Positions 24,524 to 37,346 are shown, counted from the first letter of the stretch. The stretch is 64,000 bases of DNA from Hydractinia echinata (GCA_030067915.1 JASGCC010000182.1:62001-126000); one strand, 5' to 3'. Notes: generated by a model from the letters alone, not told the origin. A program made the numbers and translations.

Positions 24524-24754
24524 CACGTTTTTTTATAGTCTAAATTTCAACTGAGGATGGATGTTCTTATTCTTTTACGCTTTTTCAGCCTTAAGTGTTC
24601 TTTCATGTATTATATAGAGCAATTGTAGACTCATTATTTTGTTCTTATAGTCTATGAAGGTATTCACGCTGAGTACGTTCTTAATATATTTTTAATTTTT
24701 GGGAAAATCTCAGCCTCAACGTTCTTATAAATTAGGTTCTTATAAAAAAACGTG
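24524..24754. mobile_element. 231-bp CACG...CGTG foldback element
   Basis: It begins CACGTTTTTTTATAG and ends TTCTTATAAAAAAACGTG, followed by TA. It belongs to the same family as 39116-39540 and 42133-42342. Only the right TA flank is intact. No coding capacity. Confidence 0.65.
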
Positions 24755-24925
24755 TATCCAAATAAACCCTAATTATATAAAGACAAACGTCATTTTTTCT
24801 GATTCATTTATTTCACGTCAGCAAAAAATCGTCAACATGAACTACCATTGCCTGCTCTACGTCGGCAAACTTGTGTTTCACGTCGGCAATTTATATTTTG
24901 TTTGTGATCGTATGCTTTCATACAC

Positions 24926-24963
24926 CATGGAGGTAGAAATAAAAAAATATTTCTACCTCCATG
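24926..24963. repeat. Hairpin, 16-bp arms, 6-nt A loop
   Basis: The arm catggaggtagaaata and its exact complement are separated by aaaaaa. Context is non-coding. Confidence 0.9.
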
Positions 24964-26927
24964 CATACACGACCACCAGTTATATTTAGAGAAAAATTTA
25001 CGAGAAAATGAGAACAAAACTTTTGTTAGTTTAAGTCACATTTAGCTGCAATAAAAACCATGTCGTCGAATATATACATGCTGACGTGAATCAAGAATTT
25101 TTGTTAACATCTCGTCATTCGCCTCGGCAATTGCCGAGTGTCGTTGTGAATTAGAAAGGCTAAACGTATACCTTATTACACGAAAATTGTATGTTTACGT
25201 TTCATTATTTCTTTTTTATTCCCTGAGTTTGAACATGTAAGAAAGACTCTACCTTTTTAAGAATTCGCGTTAATTAAATACCATCTGAAAATTTGAAATT
25301 CGTTGATTCGCGTTAATTACCACACAATATGAAATCCAAATTCGAAATTCGCGTTAATTTTTGATCGCATTAATTATGGACCCGTTAATTACCTTATTTT
25401 CGTGTAATAAGGCACATACGTGGCCCGGATTTTTTCAACTTACAGAAAAACGTATATGTATGTGATCCAGAGTGTTAAGGTAATATAGATCTCAGTTATG
25501 ATATAATAGTAAAAAACAATTATAACATAGTATATATATATGTAAGTGGGCAATACGCAAAAACTTGGAAATAAAATTTGAAATGGACTGCATTTTTTTA
25601 AGCCTTTCGATTTGCGTTTGGGGTCTGGAAATATAAACACCACCATGTCACGATGAAATATGTCTACCTAGCTAGCTACTATATGATGGGGACAAGTGAT
25701 TTATACAAAATTCAAGTATATATTTATCCAATCGAAGTTTCAAACAATATTTTGTGAATACTTCTGGTGGGTTGGGAAATTTACCAAACAGGTTTGACAA
25801 AGTGCCCAAGCTTTCAGATAAAAAATTGTGAAAGACACTCAAACGGATAATTAAAACCCTTGTAAAACTAAAGAAAAAGGGCTTTCTAAGTCCAGTTCGC
25901 TAACTATTAACCCAACTAAGTTTTAGTAGCTCTCTACTAACTATTCTATAGCTTGGTGACTAGACAAAGACATGTGTAGATCAGGTAAAAAACACCAACC
26001 TTCTCTCACTTAGCAAAATACAATAATTCTTACCTGATAAGTCTCGGTGATCAAACTATGCGATTTTTAACAGACAATATTTTGAACAGACAATATCATA
26101 TCAAGTATACAATAATATAAACTACTCTGAAAATACCACCAACAAGTCAACCCTAAAGAATTTCCCCACAGCCAAAAGACGATTCAGTTCAATCAGAATT
26201 TAAAGTGCGTTTTTTGGTCATAGTCCAAATCGACTATGATTTGGCCAAGGAACGTAGAATACTAGAAGGTCGTGAAGGTCAGATTATTTACAATCTGTAT
26301 TCTTATTAGTTGCGAAAAGAAGCTTTCCTAATGGCTTTTCAGGTAATAAAAGAAAGTCTAAAAAGAAAAATAACAATGACCAGAGTCAATTTTTTTAGCC
26401 TAAATATAACAACCCCGTACGTCCAGGCTAGTTGCGCTGTCTCTATCTCTATATCTATCTCCCTAAAGGGGATTTTCACGGAGCAAATTGTGAATGGCGA
26501 ATTCGGCGGCGAATTAGCTCCGAAAAATCTTTTTTTATTTTTATGTGGAACGAAAAACATGTGGCGAATTTAAAATACTAAATGTAAGACTGTTTTGAGT
26601 ATTATAAACCAGACAGTTATTTTGAATCTTTCCACTGATGAGTTTTTTTTTAAATAAACACTGAATATTGCATTCTGACTGGTTAAAAGTTTACACCGAA
26701 ATATTTCGCCGCAAAAAAGTAGGAACTGTTTCTACTTTTAAGCGAAGCGAATTTTCCGAAGGAAATTGAAAACAAATAAAACTGTGCATTCTCAGATACA
26801 TTTCGGCTGCGAATTCGCCGTCCATTTCGCTTCGTGAAAATTCTCCTTAAGTCACTTTCAGTTTAAATTGGATTGCATTAAAACGAAGAGGAAACATATG
26901 GGCCGATATTTTTATAGGGCGTTTTAA
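24964..26927. other. Intergenic with repeats
   Basis: No gene is supported. 25255-25400 repeats the words 'attcgcgttaatt' four times, a pattern like an old repeat terminus. 26461-26853 holds an inverted-repeat element listed separately. Confidence 0.45.
26461..26853. mobile_element. About 390-bp inverted-repeat element
   Basis: The left end reads ctaaaggggattttcacgg then ggcgaattc; the right end reads gaattcgccgtcc then cgtgaaaattctccttaag, an imperfect inverted repeat of about 45 bp. The same terminal words (gaattcgcc...ttcgcttcgtgaaaat) appear at 45420-45460 near the end of the large insertion, so the two share a family. The interior is non-coding. Confidence 0.6.
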
Positions 26928-27977
26928 CATTCAACAAGTGGGATATATTAGAACCCAGCGAGTAGAGCGCTTTTTTCGTACTTTCTTTTTAAGCTTGAAA
27001 TTTGATTGAAACTCGGCTTGTTCTTAATATGCTCTTAATTTGGGGTTAAATTTTAAGTATAAAAGTTGTTATATAAACTTATCAAAAAAAATTATCCGTA
27101 CCACTTAGCTCCGCTAAGTTACGTGGACAGTTTTGTTTGTTTTTGTTTGTTTTGTTGTTCTCATGAACGCTTGAGGGTATGTTTATACAAACTATCCGAA
27201 TAAAAGATGTGCAATAGGAAGTGTACAATATTACACTTTTGAGGCATTCTCTGCTTATGGTGTGTCAATTGTTTTAATAATAATAAAATCTTCTGGGAAT
27301 TTCCAAGTGTACTCTTATAAACGTTTTAAGTCGTTTTGAATACAATTTTCTAGACAATACATTTCTAGATAATAAACTTATTTTTTGTAACATTTTTTTC
27401 AAAATAAGATAAAGAAAAATTCTTAACCCTTTTTGTGACGGACCCGATTTTTAATCAGTAGATCGATGCAGGCAATCAACCTTGTTTCCAGTGTCTTTTA
27501 AACCTACTTATCGCGAGTCCTGATATTGTCATTAACAGAACGAAACAAGTACTCAAGGTGAACTTAAAACGTTATAAGAACAATTTACAGCGTTCCGCTT
27601 TCACACGACCCCTTCTTTCAAGGCCTAAATGAATGCCTTTTTTGAAACGCTGCACGTGAAAATTCTGCATTTATTAAAAAATTCAATTTTCCGTATGCTG
27701 CGGTAATCGGAAGGTCACAAAGTGCACACTGCATCTTAGAGTAGGCATAACTTTGGTTGTACATCTCATTTTGTACTGAAATTCTATGATTTCCTAACTT
27801 TAATTATGTGCTGCAGCGGATTTTTGGAACAAGAAAAACTTATTTTCGAATTTCGAAAGCGCTGTCGCCAATGTGTGAATCGCATCCTCGATCCCAGGGT
27901 ATGTAGCGTTTTTTGATATGAGGATGAAACGCGTACAATCATTCTGACTTCGAAATTTAATTCAGATAACAACAAAG

Positions 27978-28130
27978 ATGGCGGCCAACGCATTTGAAGC
28001 AATTGCTACAGTTCTCTTATTTGTGTTAGTTGATTCAAATAATGAAAAGCTTAAACAAAAAAACCCTCTTAATTGGACCCTTACCCACGTTTTTTTTGTT
28101 TTTGTTTTTTGCAACAGCCATCTTTCTTTG
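27978..28130 (+). other. Short ATG GCG GCC reading frame, possible first exon
   Basis: AAGATGGCGGCC at 27976 starts a frame of about 50 codons whose first 18 residues (MAANAFEAIATVLLFVLV) look like a signal anchor. Copy B keeps the ATG and hydrophobic run at 35216 but stops after 19 codons. The AAGATGGCGGC core also matches a YY1 site, which in animals often spans the start codon. Downstream exons could not be assigned, so this is a candidate only. Confidence 0.25.
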
Positions 28131-28640
28131 TAGCTACATGCTAATTTGTTTCATAAACTAGCACCCACGCGACACAAGGGAAAAAATCATATGCTTGAAA
28201 CAAAAATTGTTTTGTTGCAATTTGATGAAAAATGTTTCCGTGTCCCCGAAGCTTTATGAATGGTTTCTAAATCATTTTATCATAAAAGTGAAAGGCATGA
28301 ATTTAAACCTCGACAATATTTTGTGTTAACACGAAAAGAGACTTTCGATACACTTGTTGACTGTAACTTTATTCAGCTAAAGAATCCAAGCGCTTTCCTA
28401 GTGTAAACGCTGTGTTACACCTAGCCTTCTAGAAAAGTTATATTTATGATACAAGACAATCGATAACATTTTTCTTTTAGCTGCATTCCTCACATTGCTA
28501 AGATGAAGATGATGAAAAATAAGAATGTTCTGATGCTAGCTTGTCACATGGTTTTTATTTTCTAAATGCATAGAAACGTTAAATGGATACAGACATGTTT
28601 TGCTTACTCGTGACGTTACCTTTAAAATCACCTCAAATAA

Positions 28641-28889
28641 ATGCAGGCTCTAGTGTTAACACAAAAAAATACTTTCGATCCACTTGTTGAATGTACGCAA
28701 AAATGTTGCGGCTTACCCATATTGCCAATTCATGAACCATGCAAGAACCGCAAGAGCCATGCAAGAGCCATGCAAGAACTAGGACCAGAGTGTACTCTAT
28801 TTGCGTCTGTGTCAAAACAAAAAGTGGATTTGTGTTGTGACACTTTATGCTACCCAACTGGAGAACCCAAGGGCATTCCTAGTGTTTGA
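28641..28889 (+). other. Cysteine-rich short frame in copy A, unassigned
   Basis: An open frame after an acceptor-like aaatgcag at 28646 encodes about 80 residues with Cys pairs (ECTQKCC, DLCCDTLC). In copy B the matching region (from about 35897) diverges and lacks about 220 bp (28726-28948), removing most of these cysteines. It may be a terminal exon of a secreted peptide or chance; I do not recognise it. Confidence 0.2.
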
Positions 28890-29469
28890 AATTTCGTTAG
28901 AAATTATTATTATCTTCTCTCTTAATTAAAAATAAAAAGGTCCACATAATTCCTTGTCGACATCATTTTGTACAACCAATAACAGCACAGTTAACGCTGG
29001 TCACTTCGTTATAAAAATATCAGTTATAAAATCGTTTACAAATCATATGAACCACTTTCCTCCCTCTTTTCACTCTGTTTACGCTTCTCTCTGAAGTAAT
29101 TATTCTTTCCATGTTGGCACCCAGTCTTAGGAACTCACCCTAAAAAAATGGTAGCCCAGCGTGTCGCTCTGGTGTATTGACTCTTCTCGAACAACATCAC
29201 AGCTAGCAGAAATTAATTATCTACCATCTTACTTTTCTTCGACGCGGTTAGCAAAAACACTTTCACAACAGGGCGGAATAATCTGTGTTTTGCATAGGTG
29301 GGATTTGTTTTCTGCGTTTGAAATTTGTAGGCATTGTAAAATCTTGATATTTTAAGACACGAAAGAACGAACGAAACACGTGTTTGTCTCTTCAACATTT
29401 TGTTGGCAACTGACGCAGCATGCGTACAAAAAAGAAGATCTGCGCACTAAAAATTGTCCCGAATATATA

Positions 29470-29991
29470 CAAGTCGACTGCTTCTAATTCGATTTTCCAG
29501 AGGGGTAAAATTTTTATCGAATTAGAGAGAGAATCGCATTAGGGAGTGTCTCTCTAATTCCAATTGATAGGCGGCAAAGTAGAAAAAATCGAATTACAGA
29601 GAGAAATCTTTGTACTTGCAAAAATGAATCAGACATACGTTTTTAATATGACCAGTGCAGTACCGAATATTAAAGACTTTTTCCAAAGATCTTTCAAGAT
29701 TTCTGGAAATAGTCATCAATATTTGACTGTTATTTATTTAGCCTACTTTCTAAATCAACGACCCTATTTACATCTTATAAATTCGAAATATGGTTCGAAA
29801 CTGTGCTTAGGGCCTTTTTACACTCAAGAATTTCTCCGTATGGACCTAAAATCTAGATCGAATTAGAAAGTTTATCGAATTAGAGAGTATCGAATTATGG
29901 AGGTTCATTTATGAGAGTTTCTTAAGGAAATTTGACGGTGACTTTGAATTTGATCGAATTAGAGAAGGTTCGAATTAGAGAGATTCGACTG
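29470..29991. mobile_element. 522-bp pogo-like MITE inserted in copy A
   Basis: The ends read CAAGTCGACTGCTTC-TAATTCG and, on the other strand, CAGTCGAATCTCTCTAATTCG, flanked on both sides by TA (29468-29469 and 29992-29993). The words tcgaattagagag recur through the interior. Copy B has the uninterrupted site at about 36484, which fixes both borders. CAGT-type termini with TA duplication fit the pogo/Tigger branch of Tc1/mariner. No transposase remains. Confidence 0.85.
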
Positions 29992-30100
29992 TACCTATGT
30001 TTTACAAGCATATGTTTTGTTTGTTTATTTTTGGAGGCGTCTTGTTTACTAACATCAAGGAGACTATCATCCTTGCTAACAATAAAGTGTTTAACTGTTC

Positions 30101-30147
30101 TCGTCCCCAGACCTCTTTGTTATCTCAAAGAGGTCTGAGGTTGAGAA
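30101..30147. repeat. Foldback of the TCGTCCCCAG family
   Basis: It starts tcgtccccagacctctttg and returns as caaagaggtct. The copy B counterpart at about 36606-36646 is shortened. Other members lie at 34935, 50158, 55941, 61859, 63601 and 63740. Confidence 0.65.
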
Positions 30148-30870
30148 TGGTGTTTAACAACAGTAAAATCCACACGTAGAGTGAGATCTTGAAAATTCAA
30201 TGAACGTGTTTTTTTGAAGGTTTTAAAGAAAAATTGAAACTGTCTCGTAACTATATCTACTTTGTTTCTGCTTTTCACACCTAATGTAAATGTATGAACA
30301 GTTTCGTACCCAGTGCTTTTTGTAGTGCTTCTGTTTTGGTATTTTTCTATCTAAACCACTCGCAAAAAGTTAAGAAACTTAAGAAGGTAAATTGGGTACA
30401 ATTTTTAGGTCATCTGTAGAGAACCACTGTAGGTTATTTATAAATCTAAGTTTTTAAAAAAAAACATGCGAAAAAAAAAAGTGAAAATAAAACGTTTTCT
30501 GACAAGTCGCTGAAACGTGCGCTGCAAGAAAGTTCATTAAACATCATTAATTTCCATTCCATATCACGTTGCTGTTACAGCTACGTTTCCTGCGGATGCT
30601 ATTAGCAACTGACACAACAACAGTTGGCACATCCCCCGGCTGACACACCCATAGTAACCATGAAAAGAATTACCAAATGCTAACTAATTGCCATAGAAAC
30701 TAATCTGTTCATTACATGCGATGTTATTAATAGTTGAGTCAAAAGCTTATAATTACACAATGCATACACAAAAAAACATAGGAAATGAGGGAAACTCAGG
30801 ATACAAAATCTTATATAAGTTAAAGACAGAAGGTTTGAACGCATATACTACACATAAATTCATTTAAAGG

Positions 30871-31882
30871 TTATTTTTTATCATAAGCCACAATATTATG
30901 TTGCTCCTCCATCTGCTTTGATGTGAATCTCATAGCTACATCGTCTTCATTATACCATCTCTCTCCACGTTTGTAGCAATGAATGTGCCAGGAATATGAA
31001 GTCCTGGAACCGAGTGCAACATAATTGCCTAAAAATAAAAAACATTTGAAATTTTTATGTGAAACAAATAAGGCAATGCATAAGATTGAAAAAAAAACAG
31101 TGTTCATTACAATGTTAGTCAACCAGATGACAATATAAATAGTTAATGTGTTGTACAATCCACCACAATCTACTAACCATACTGCTGATTCATCTTAAGA
31201 TATATTTAATAACTTTAAAGAGGTTTCCAACCATTACGTACCCGTTCTTGTTGCTTCAGTATCTGGCGTTTTGATAGCATGAGTTTTCTTGGTCTGCTAT
31301 ACCGGTCCCCGTCACATTCTTTTGCAGAAACCAATAATAAGTTCTTCAGTGATTGGTTTTCTTCAGACAGCTTGTCATAGCTTACCTTCCAAGCTTTGTT
31401 GATCTTGAGTAACTACAATACAATTCAGTAAAAGTACTCATCACAAGCTGATATAAACTCAGATGATGATAAGAAAACAATGAAAGGCCCTTTTTACTCA
31501 TTGTTCCTTTTTTGTGTGATTTCAGTACTGAAAATTTCTTGATTATTTTTGATGCTTTAGCATCTAGTTTCTTATAAAACAATACGTGTATTCCCAAAAA
31601 GCAAATGAGACAAAGATGTTGCTTCATGACGTTTCTCTAGCGTCTAGTCTTTAGCGTCTAGTCAATCATACAACTATGTTCCTTTCAATTTATTTTCCAT
31701 TAAGAACGGATTCAACTGCACAACATTTGATAAAAACAATGTTTAAAAAAGAACTTGCATTTACTTTCGTGGAATGCTAGCTAATCATTTTGATTCAGAA
31801 TCATTACTTAAAGTCAAAATATTTTGTACCATATCCCTACCTCTCTTAGCCGCTCTTCGTGACCCAATAATAAAGTTGCCAT
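30871..31882 (-). CDS. Uncharacterised 124-residue protein, 3 exons (copy A)
   Basis: The exons are 31882-31841, 31412-31238 and 31028-30871, with introns GTAGGG...TAG and GTAATG...TAG; phases 0 and 1 close exactly. The product starts MATLLLGHEERLRE. A heptad-like helical segment (LSEENQSLKNLLL) follows, then a basic patch (RYSRPRKLMLSKRQILKQQER), then a conserved-looking tail with aromatic and charged residues (HCYKRGERWYNEDDVAMRF) ending at TAA. I recognise no family. There is no signal peptide or membrane segment, so an intracellular coiled-coil protein is likely. A second gene of the same structure lies 6.5 kb away. Exon 2 holds an internal GTAAGC preceded by AAG (31388-31383) that copy B lacks and that could compete as a donor. 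Existence as a gene is inferred from matching exon structure in both copies. Confidence 0.6.
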
Positions 31883-32528
31883 TATAATTTTTCGCTTGTC
31901 TTGATGTTTTAAGCAATAACATTGTGGATATTATATAAAGGCATTTTTCTAGGAGGGGCCGGTTATTTTTTTTGAGTCAACGAACTTGGAAAGTCCTAGC
32001 ATCATAGATTACTTATTAAAAACCTCTGCGGTGAAGAGACAAAATCGGAGGGTGGTATTTGCTTTATATAAGTTATATAAACAATAATTCACTAAGCTTG
32101 ATAACAGTAGGATATTATGATGTGTCAGGAAGGTTTTTCTTTCGTCGCTTATATTAAGTTTATAGCAGCTGATAAGTTGATCACGGAAAAAGGGCTTGGT
32201 AGTAAATACCAGATTGCCTATGATGCTTATCCGTGTGGTGAAATATAAAAAATAGTCCAAGCCATATTACGTCATAAGTAAGATTATTAGTGATAACTTA
32301 ACTTGTTTTAAGTTCTTGTCAAGCTATCTGGGGATTTTAACTGTTGAAAAAAATCCCTGCAAATTCCTTAGCAGAAATTTAGGAAAAAATATATTGAGAA
32401 ACTTTGATAGGTCAAAAATTTAGAAAAATATCAAGGCTAAATATCAACCATCATCACCTACATATTTTCACAAACCAATCAAATTTGCTTCAAAATATGG
32501 TGGCTAATATAGTTTACATAATAAATTT

Positions 32529-32657
32529 CTCATCTATATTATAATACTCGTATACGTCTGTCCGTCTGTCACGCAAAATGGTACCGCAAGTAGCGAGAAA
32601 CACGCAATGCGGTATTAAAAGAACGGGCGAACCCATTTTTCCACGGGTCACCGACTA
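32529..32657. mobile_element. About 129-bp insertion in copy A with Helitron-like left edge
   Basis: This sequence is absent from copy B (site near 39605). Its left side reads tcatctatattataatactc followed by gtctgtccgtctgtcacg, resembling Helitron 5' ends (TC start, TATATTATA, CTGTCTGT). The right edge ends ccgactatta, which is not the CTRR expected for a Helitron 3' end, so the classification is tentative. Confidence 0.4.
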
Positions 32658-34934
32658 TTAAATTAAGAATGTGCAATCTTTTACTTTTGTAATCAAAAGC
32701 AGAAATAACAGCATAGCAACGTGCATAACAAAAACTTTTTTATTTCTGAGAGCTTTCCAACTTTTAGTCGATGTTAAATGCTTACGATCGCCAGACAATA
32801 TTTTCAAGCCCTTCCAGGCAATATATTACAGTTCTGAATGGTAAATGTTGTGTTGCGTAATGAATCAGAAAGCGGTGTACCATTCAAAGTGAACTTGTCA
32901 GAGTTTACTCGTCATCAATTAGACTTGAGATTTATAGGCATTAGATAGCCAAAATAATGCTTTCCTTTCATTCTTACAGTTGGGTAATACAAAACTACAA
33001 ATATCGGAGATATTAGTTACATATTTTACGGTACTCAAGCACAGAAGTAGGGTACAGTTAGCCTCAATTATCTAGCTCGTGTGATGCGCCTAATTTACAA
33101 CCATATATATAATGTCTGGGCTAAAACACCAACCGTTTTCCTTAAGCGAAAACAGAATGCTGTCCTCGCAGCTATTTTCCAGTTGGAAAAACCTTGACAT
33201 TATATATACTAAGGATCTTTATTTGTCTTGCTCTTCTTCTTTCTTTACCATGTATGGTGTACCATTCCGGACAATAATTACATAAAGAAAATAAGAAAAA
33301 AAGATTGTTGGTAAAGAGTCGGTCAATTTTATACACCAAGGTAAAAATTACCGCATTTTTCAGTCTTCTTTTATACGCCGCCCATGCTCACCATACACCC
33401 TTCCTCGCAGAGCCGAAACGAAACTCTATTTCCGAGTATCTTGCAAACATCGGAAAAGCCGCATATTCACGCTCATGTCGATCCACAAGTCTTATTCCAA
33501 ATGAAGAAAAACACGCCAGATGAAAATCTTAATTTCAGAGTGCCCATTCTTCTCTGTCGTTACAAACACCAAAATTAACCCCCTAAAATTTAGGCTTAAC
33601 TGATTTTTGTATTAGAATTGTATCCAAAACATCCCGCGAAAATGTTATCGAACACGTGAAAGTAACAGAAATTTTGCTTTTCTCTCAAGTCTGTTCTATT
33701 GACTGTTTGTCCTATTAAATAAATACTTTCAAACTTCTTAATTCCTTGATAAATATTCTTTCAACAAAATGAAACCTGTCTCCTAGAATATAGCAAATCT
33801 TCCATCAGTACCAAATTGAATTTCAAGAGCGCTGTACAATAATTTTTTTAGAAATGAAGAGTAATAAACTCGAAAGCTTGTCAATGCTTTGTTCTTTTTT
33901 ATGTTTCAACATTCAACAAGGCTGATATATTGAAATCTGGCGCGTGGAGCACTTTTTTCCTAATTTATATTTGAACTTAGGCTGAAGAACCATATAATGG
34001 ATGCCGAAATATATGTTTAAAATTGAAAATAAATAAAGAGAACTTGAAATTTGATTGAAACTCAGCTTGTACTAAATATGCTCTTAATTTTTGGTTAAAT
34101 TTTAAGTATAAATTAAGTTATATAAACTTCTCAGAAAAAATTGTCCTTTCCACTTAGCTCCGCTAAGTTACATGGACAGTACTGGTTTTACTATTGTATT
34201 GTTGTAAAGGTGTAGTGCTTTTTAAACAGAACTATCCGAAGAAGAGCCCTGCAATAGGAAGTGTACAGTACTACACTTTTGATGCAGTCTCCGCTTGTGG
34301 TATGTCAATTGTTTTAATAATAATAAAATCTTCTGGGAATTTCCAAGTGTACTATAAACGTTGTTGTTTTAAATAAAATTTTCTAGACAATACACGTTAT
34401 GGATTATCAAACTTGTTTTTTTTTTAACATTTTTTTCAAAATAAGATAAGAAAAATGCTTAACCCTTTTTGCGACGGACCCGATTTTTAATCAGTAGATC
34501 GATGCAGGCAATCAACCTTGTTTCCAGCGTCTTTTAAACCTACTTATCGTGAGTTCTGATATTGTCATTAACAGAAAAAAACAAGTACTTAAGATGAACT
34601 TAAAACGTTATAAGAACAATTTGCAGCGTTCCGCTTTCACACGACCCCTTCTTTTAAGGCATTGTATGAATGCTTTTTTTAAAACGTCAAAATTCTGCAT
34701 TTATCAGAAAATTCAGTTTTTCGTATGCTACAATAATCGGTTATAGCACTGTGAGAGAGGGTCACAAAGTACACGCTGCATCTTTGACTAGGCATAACTT
34801 TGGTTGTGCATCTCATTTTGTGCTGAATTCTGTGGTTTGCTAATTTTAATTATGTGCTGCAGTGGATTTTTGGAACAAGAAAAACTTATTTTCGAATTTC
34901 AAAAGCGCTGTCGCTAATGTAGAAATGTTGTTCG

Positions 34935-35046
34935 CAACCTTGATCCTCGGGCCTGTAGCGTTTTTTGATATGAGGATGAAACTCGTACGCGTACGAGCGT
35001 TTCATCCTCATATTAAAAAACGCTACAGGCCTTGTAAACAAGGTTG
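34935..35046. repeat. 112-bp foldback in copy B
   Basis: Outer ends caacctt...aaggttg enclose inverted arms beginning ggcctgtagcgttttttg, with cgtacgcgtacg at the centre. Copy A at about 27888-27940 holds one arm only. The outer words tie it to the caacctYgtccccagg family. Confidence 0.85.
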
Positions 35047-37346
35047 TGTTGTTTGACATTATGTTGGATGATATTCCTTTTAAGATTTTTTTGTTTACTG
35101 GGTGGTTATTAAGGTTGTCCTGGCGATCAATGAGTATTAGGAATATAATGCTGACCAGGTTGGAAGCAAATATCAATCATTCTGACTGCGAAATTAAGTT
35201 CAGATAACAACAAATATGGCGGCCAACGTAACTGAAGCAGTTGCTACAGTTCTCTTATTTGTGTTAGTTGATTGAAATAATGAAAAGCTTAAACAAAAAA
35301 AAATCTTAATTGGAGCCTTACCCACATTTTTTTTACAGCCCCCATCTTTGTAGCTGCATGCAAATTTGTTTCATAAACTAGCACCCACGCGACATGGGAG
35401 AAAAATCATGTGCTTGAAACAAAAATGTTTTTGTTGCAATTGCATGAAAAATGTTTCCGTGTCCCCGAAGCTTTATGAATGGTTTCTAAATCTACTATCA
35501 TGAAAGTGAGAGACATGAATTTAAACCTCGACAATATTTTGGTTTTAACACGAAAAGAGACTTTCGATACACTTTTTGACTGTAACTTTATTCAGCTAAC
35601 GAATCCAAGCGCTTTCCTAGTATAAAAGATGTGTTAACCTAGCCTTCTAGGTTAGACATTTCGTATACACGAACAGATTCCACAAAAAGTTACATTTATG
35701 ATACAACAATCGATAACACTTTTCTTTTAGCTGCATTCCTCATATTGCTAAGATAAAGATGATGAAAAATAAGAATGTTCTGATTCTAGCTTGTCACATG
35801 GTTTTTATTTTCAAAATGCATAGAAACGTTAAATGGATACAGCCATGTTTTGTCCTTACTCGTGACGTTACCTTTAAAATCACCTCAAATAAATGCAGGC
35901 TCTAGTGTTAACACAAAAAAATACTTTCGATCCACTTGTTGAATGTACGAAAAAAATTTTGCGGTTTCCCCATATTGCCAAATAATTCCTTGACGACATC
36001 ATTTTGTATGTGACAATTTCAAATTTTATATTGGCTGTTCGTACAACCAATAACAGCACAATTAATTCTGGTCACAATGTTATAAGAATAACAGTTTGTT
36101 TAAAGCTTTCTTTTTATCGTTTGAAAACCGTAGGAACCACTTTCCTCTCTCTTTTCACTCTGTTTACACTTCTTTCTAAAGTATTAGGAATTCACCCTAA
36201 AACAGCAATCGATTCGACAGCATCATAGCTAGCAGAAATTAATCATGTACCATCTTACATTTCGTCGACGCGTTTAGCAAAAACACTTTCACAACAGGGC
36301 GGGAAAATCTGTGTTTTGCATAGGTGGGATTTGTTTTCTGTGTTTGAAATTTGTAACAATTGTAAAATCTTGATATTTTAAGACACGAAGGAACGAACGA
36401 AACACGTGCTGTCTTTTTCACATTTTGTTCGCAGCATGCGTACAAAAAAGAGATCTAGGCCCTAAAAATTGTCCTGAATATATATACCTATGTTTTCAAA
36501 ATTTGCAAGCATATGTTTTGTTTGTTTATTTTTGCAGGCGTATGTCTTTTTAACTAACAACAAGGAGACTATTCTCCTTGCTAACAAGAAAGTGTTTAAC
36601 CGTTCTCGTCCCCAGACGTCTCTGAGAGGTTTATCTTCTTTGAGAATGGTGTTTAACAACAGTAAAATAGACACGTAGAGTGAGATTGTTTTTGTTGCGT
36701 TCAGAAAGTTGTTAACGAATTTGAAAATTCAATGTACGTGTTTTGAAGAGAAATTGAAACTAGTGAATATAGAAGACTTTTATATCTATTTTGTTTCTGC
36801 TTTTCACACCTAATGTAAATGTATAAACAGTTTCGTACCCAGTGCTCTTTGTAGTGCTTATGTTTTGGTATTTTTCTATCTAAACCACTCGCAAAAACTT
36901 AAGAAAGTAAATTGGGTAAAATTGATAGGGCTCCTGAAGAAAACCACTTGAGGGTATAAATCTTTTTTTAAAAAAACATGAAAAAAAAATTTTAAAAATA
37001 AAACGTGTATATTCTGACAAGCCGCTGAAATGTTCGCTGCAAAGAAAGTGCATGAAGCAGCATTAATTTCCATTTCATATCAAGTTTCCTGCCACGTTTC
37101 CAGCAGATACTATTAGCAACTGACACAACAACTGACACACCCACGGTTACCATGAAAAGGAATTACCAAATGCTAACTAACTGCCATGACAACTAATGTA
37201 TTCATTGCATGCGATGTTATTAATAGTTATTAAAAGCTTATAATTACACAATACACACAAAAAACAGGAAAACTCAGGTTACAAATTCTTAAATAAGTTA
37301 CAGACAGAAGGTTTGAACATATATTACACATAAATTCATTTAAAGG

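Larger units (their letters stand above)
26928..33904. repeat. Tandem duplication, copy A
   Basis: From 'aacattcaacaag' at about 26930 onward, the sequence matches 33905 onward almost throughout, with a few percent substitutions and clear indels. Shared landmarks include cttagctccgctaagtta (27104 / 34153), cttctgggaatttccaa (27290 / 34330), the short minus-strand gene (30871-31882 / 37347-38376) and aacctgtctcctagaata (33773 / resumed at 45477). Copy A lacks the 5.35-kb insertion and the 39116 element, and has its own insertions at 29470 and about 32529. Confidence 0.9.

Noticed and set aside
29564..29866. 100-codon frame inside the 522-bp MITE
   Set aside because: Lies wholly in a non-autonomous element absent from copy B; no transposase motif.
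32009..32260. Minus-strand frame of about 80 codons conserved in copy B (38457-38777)
   Set aside because: Similarity is explained by the duplication; codon use and composition look random, the N-termini differ and no splice logic links it to the nearby gene.
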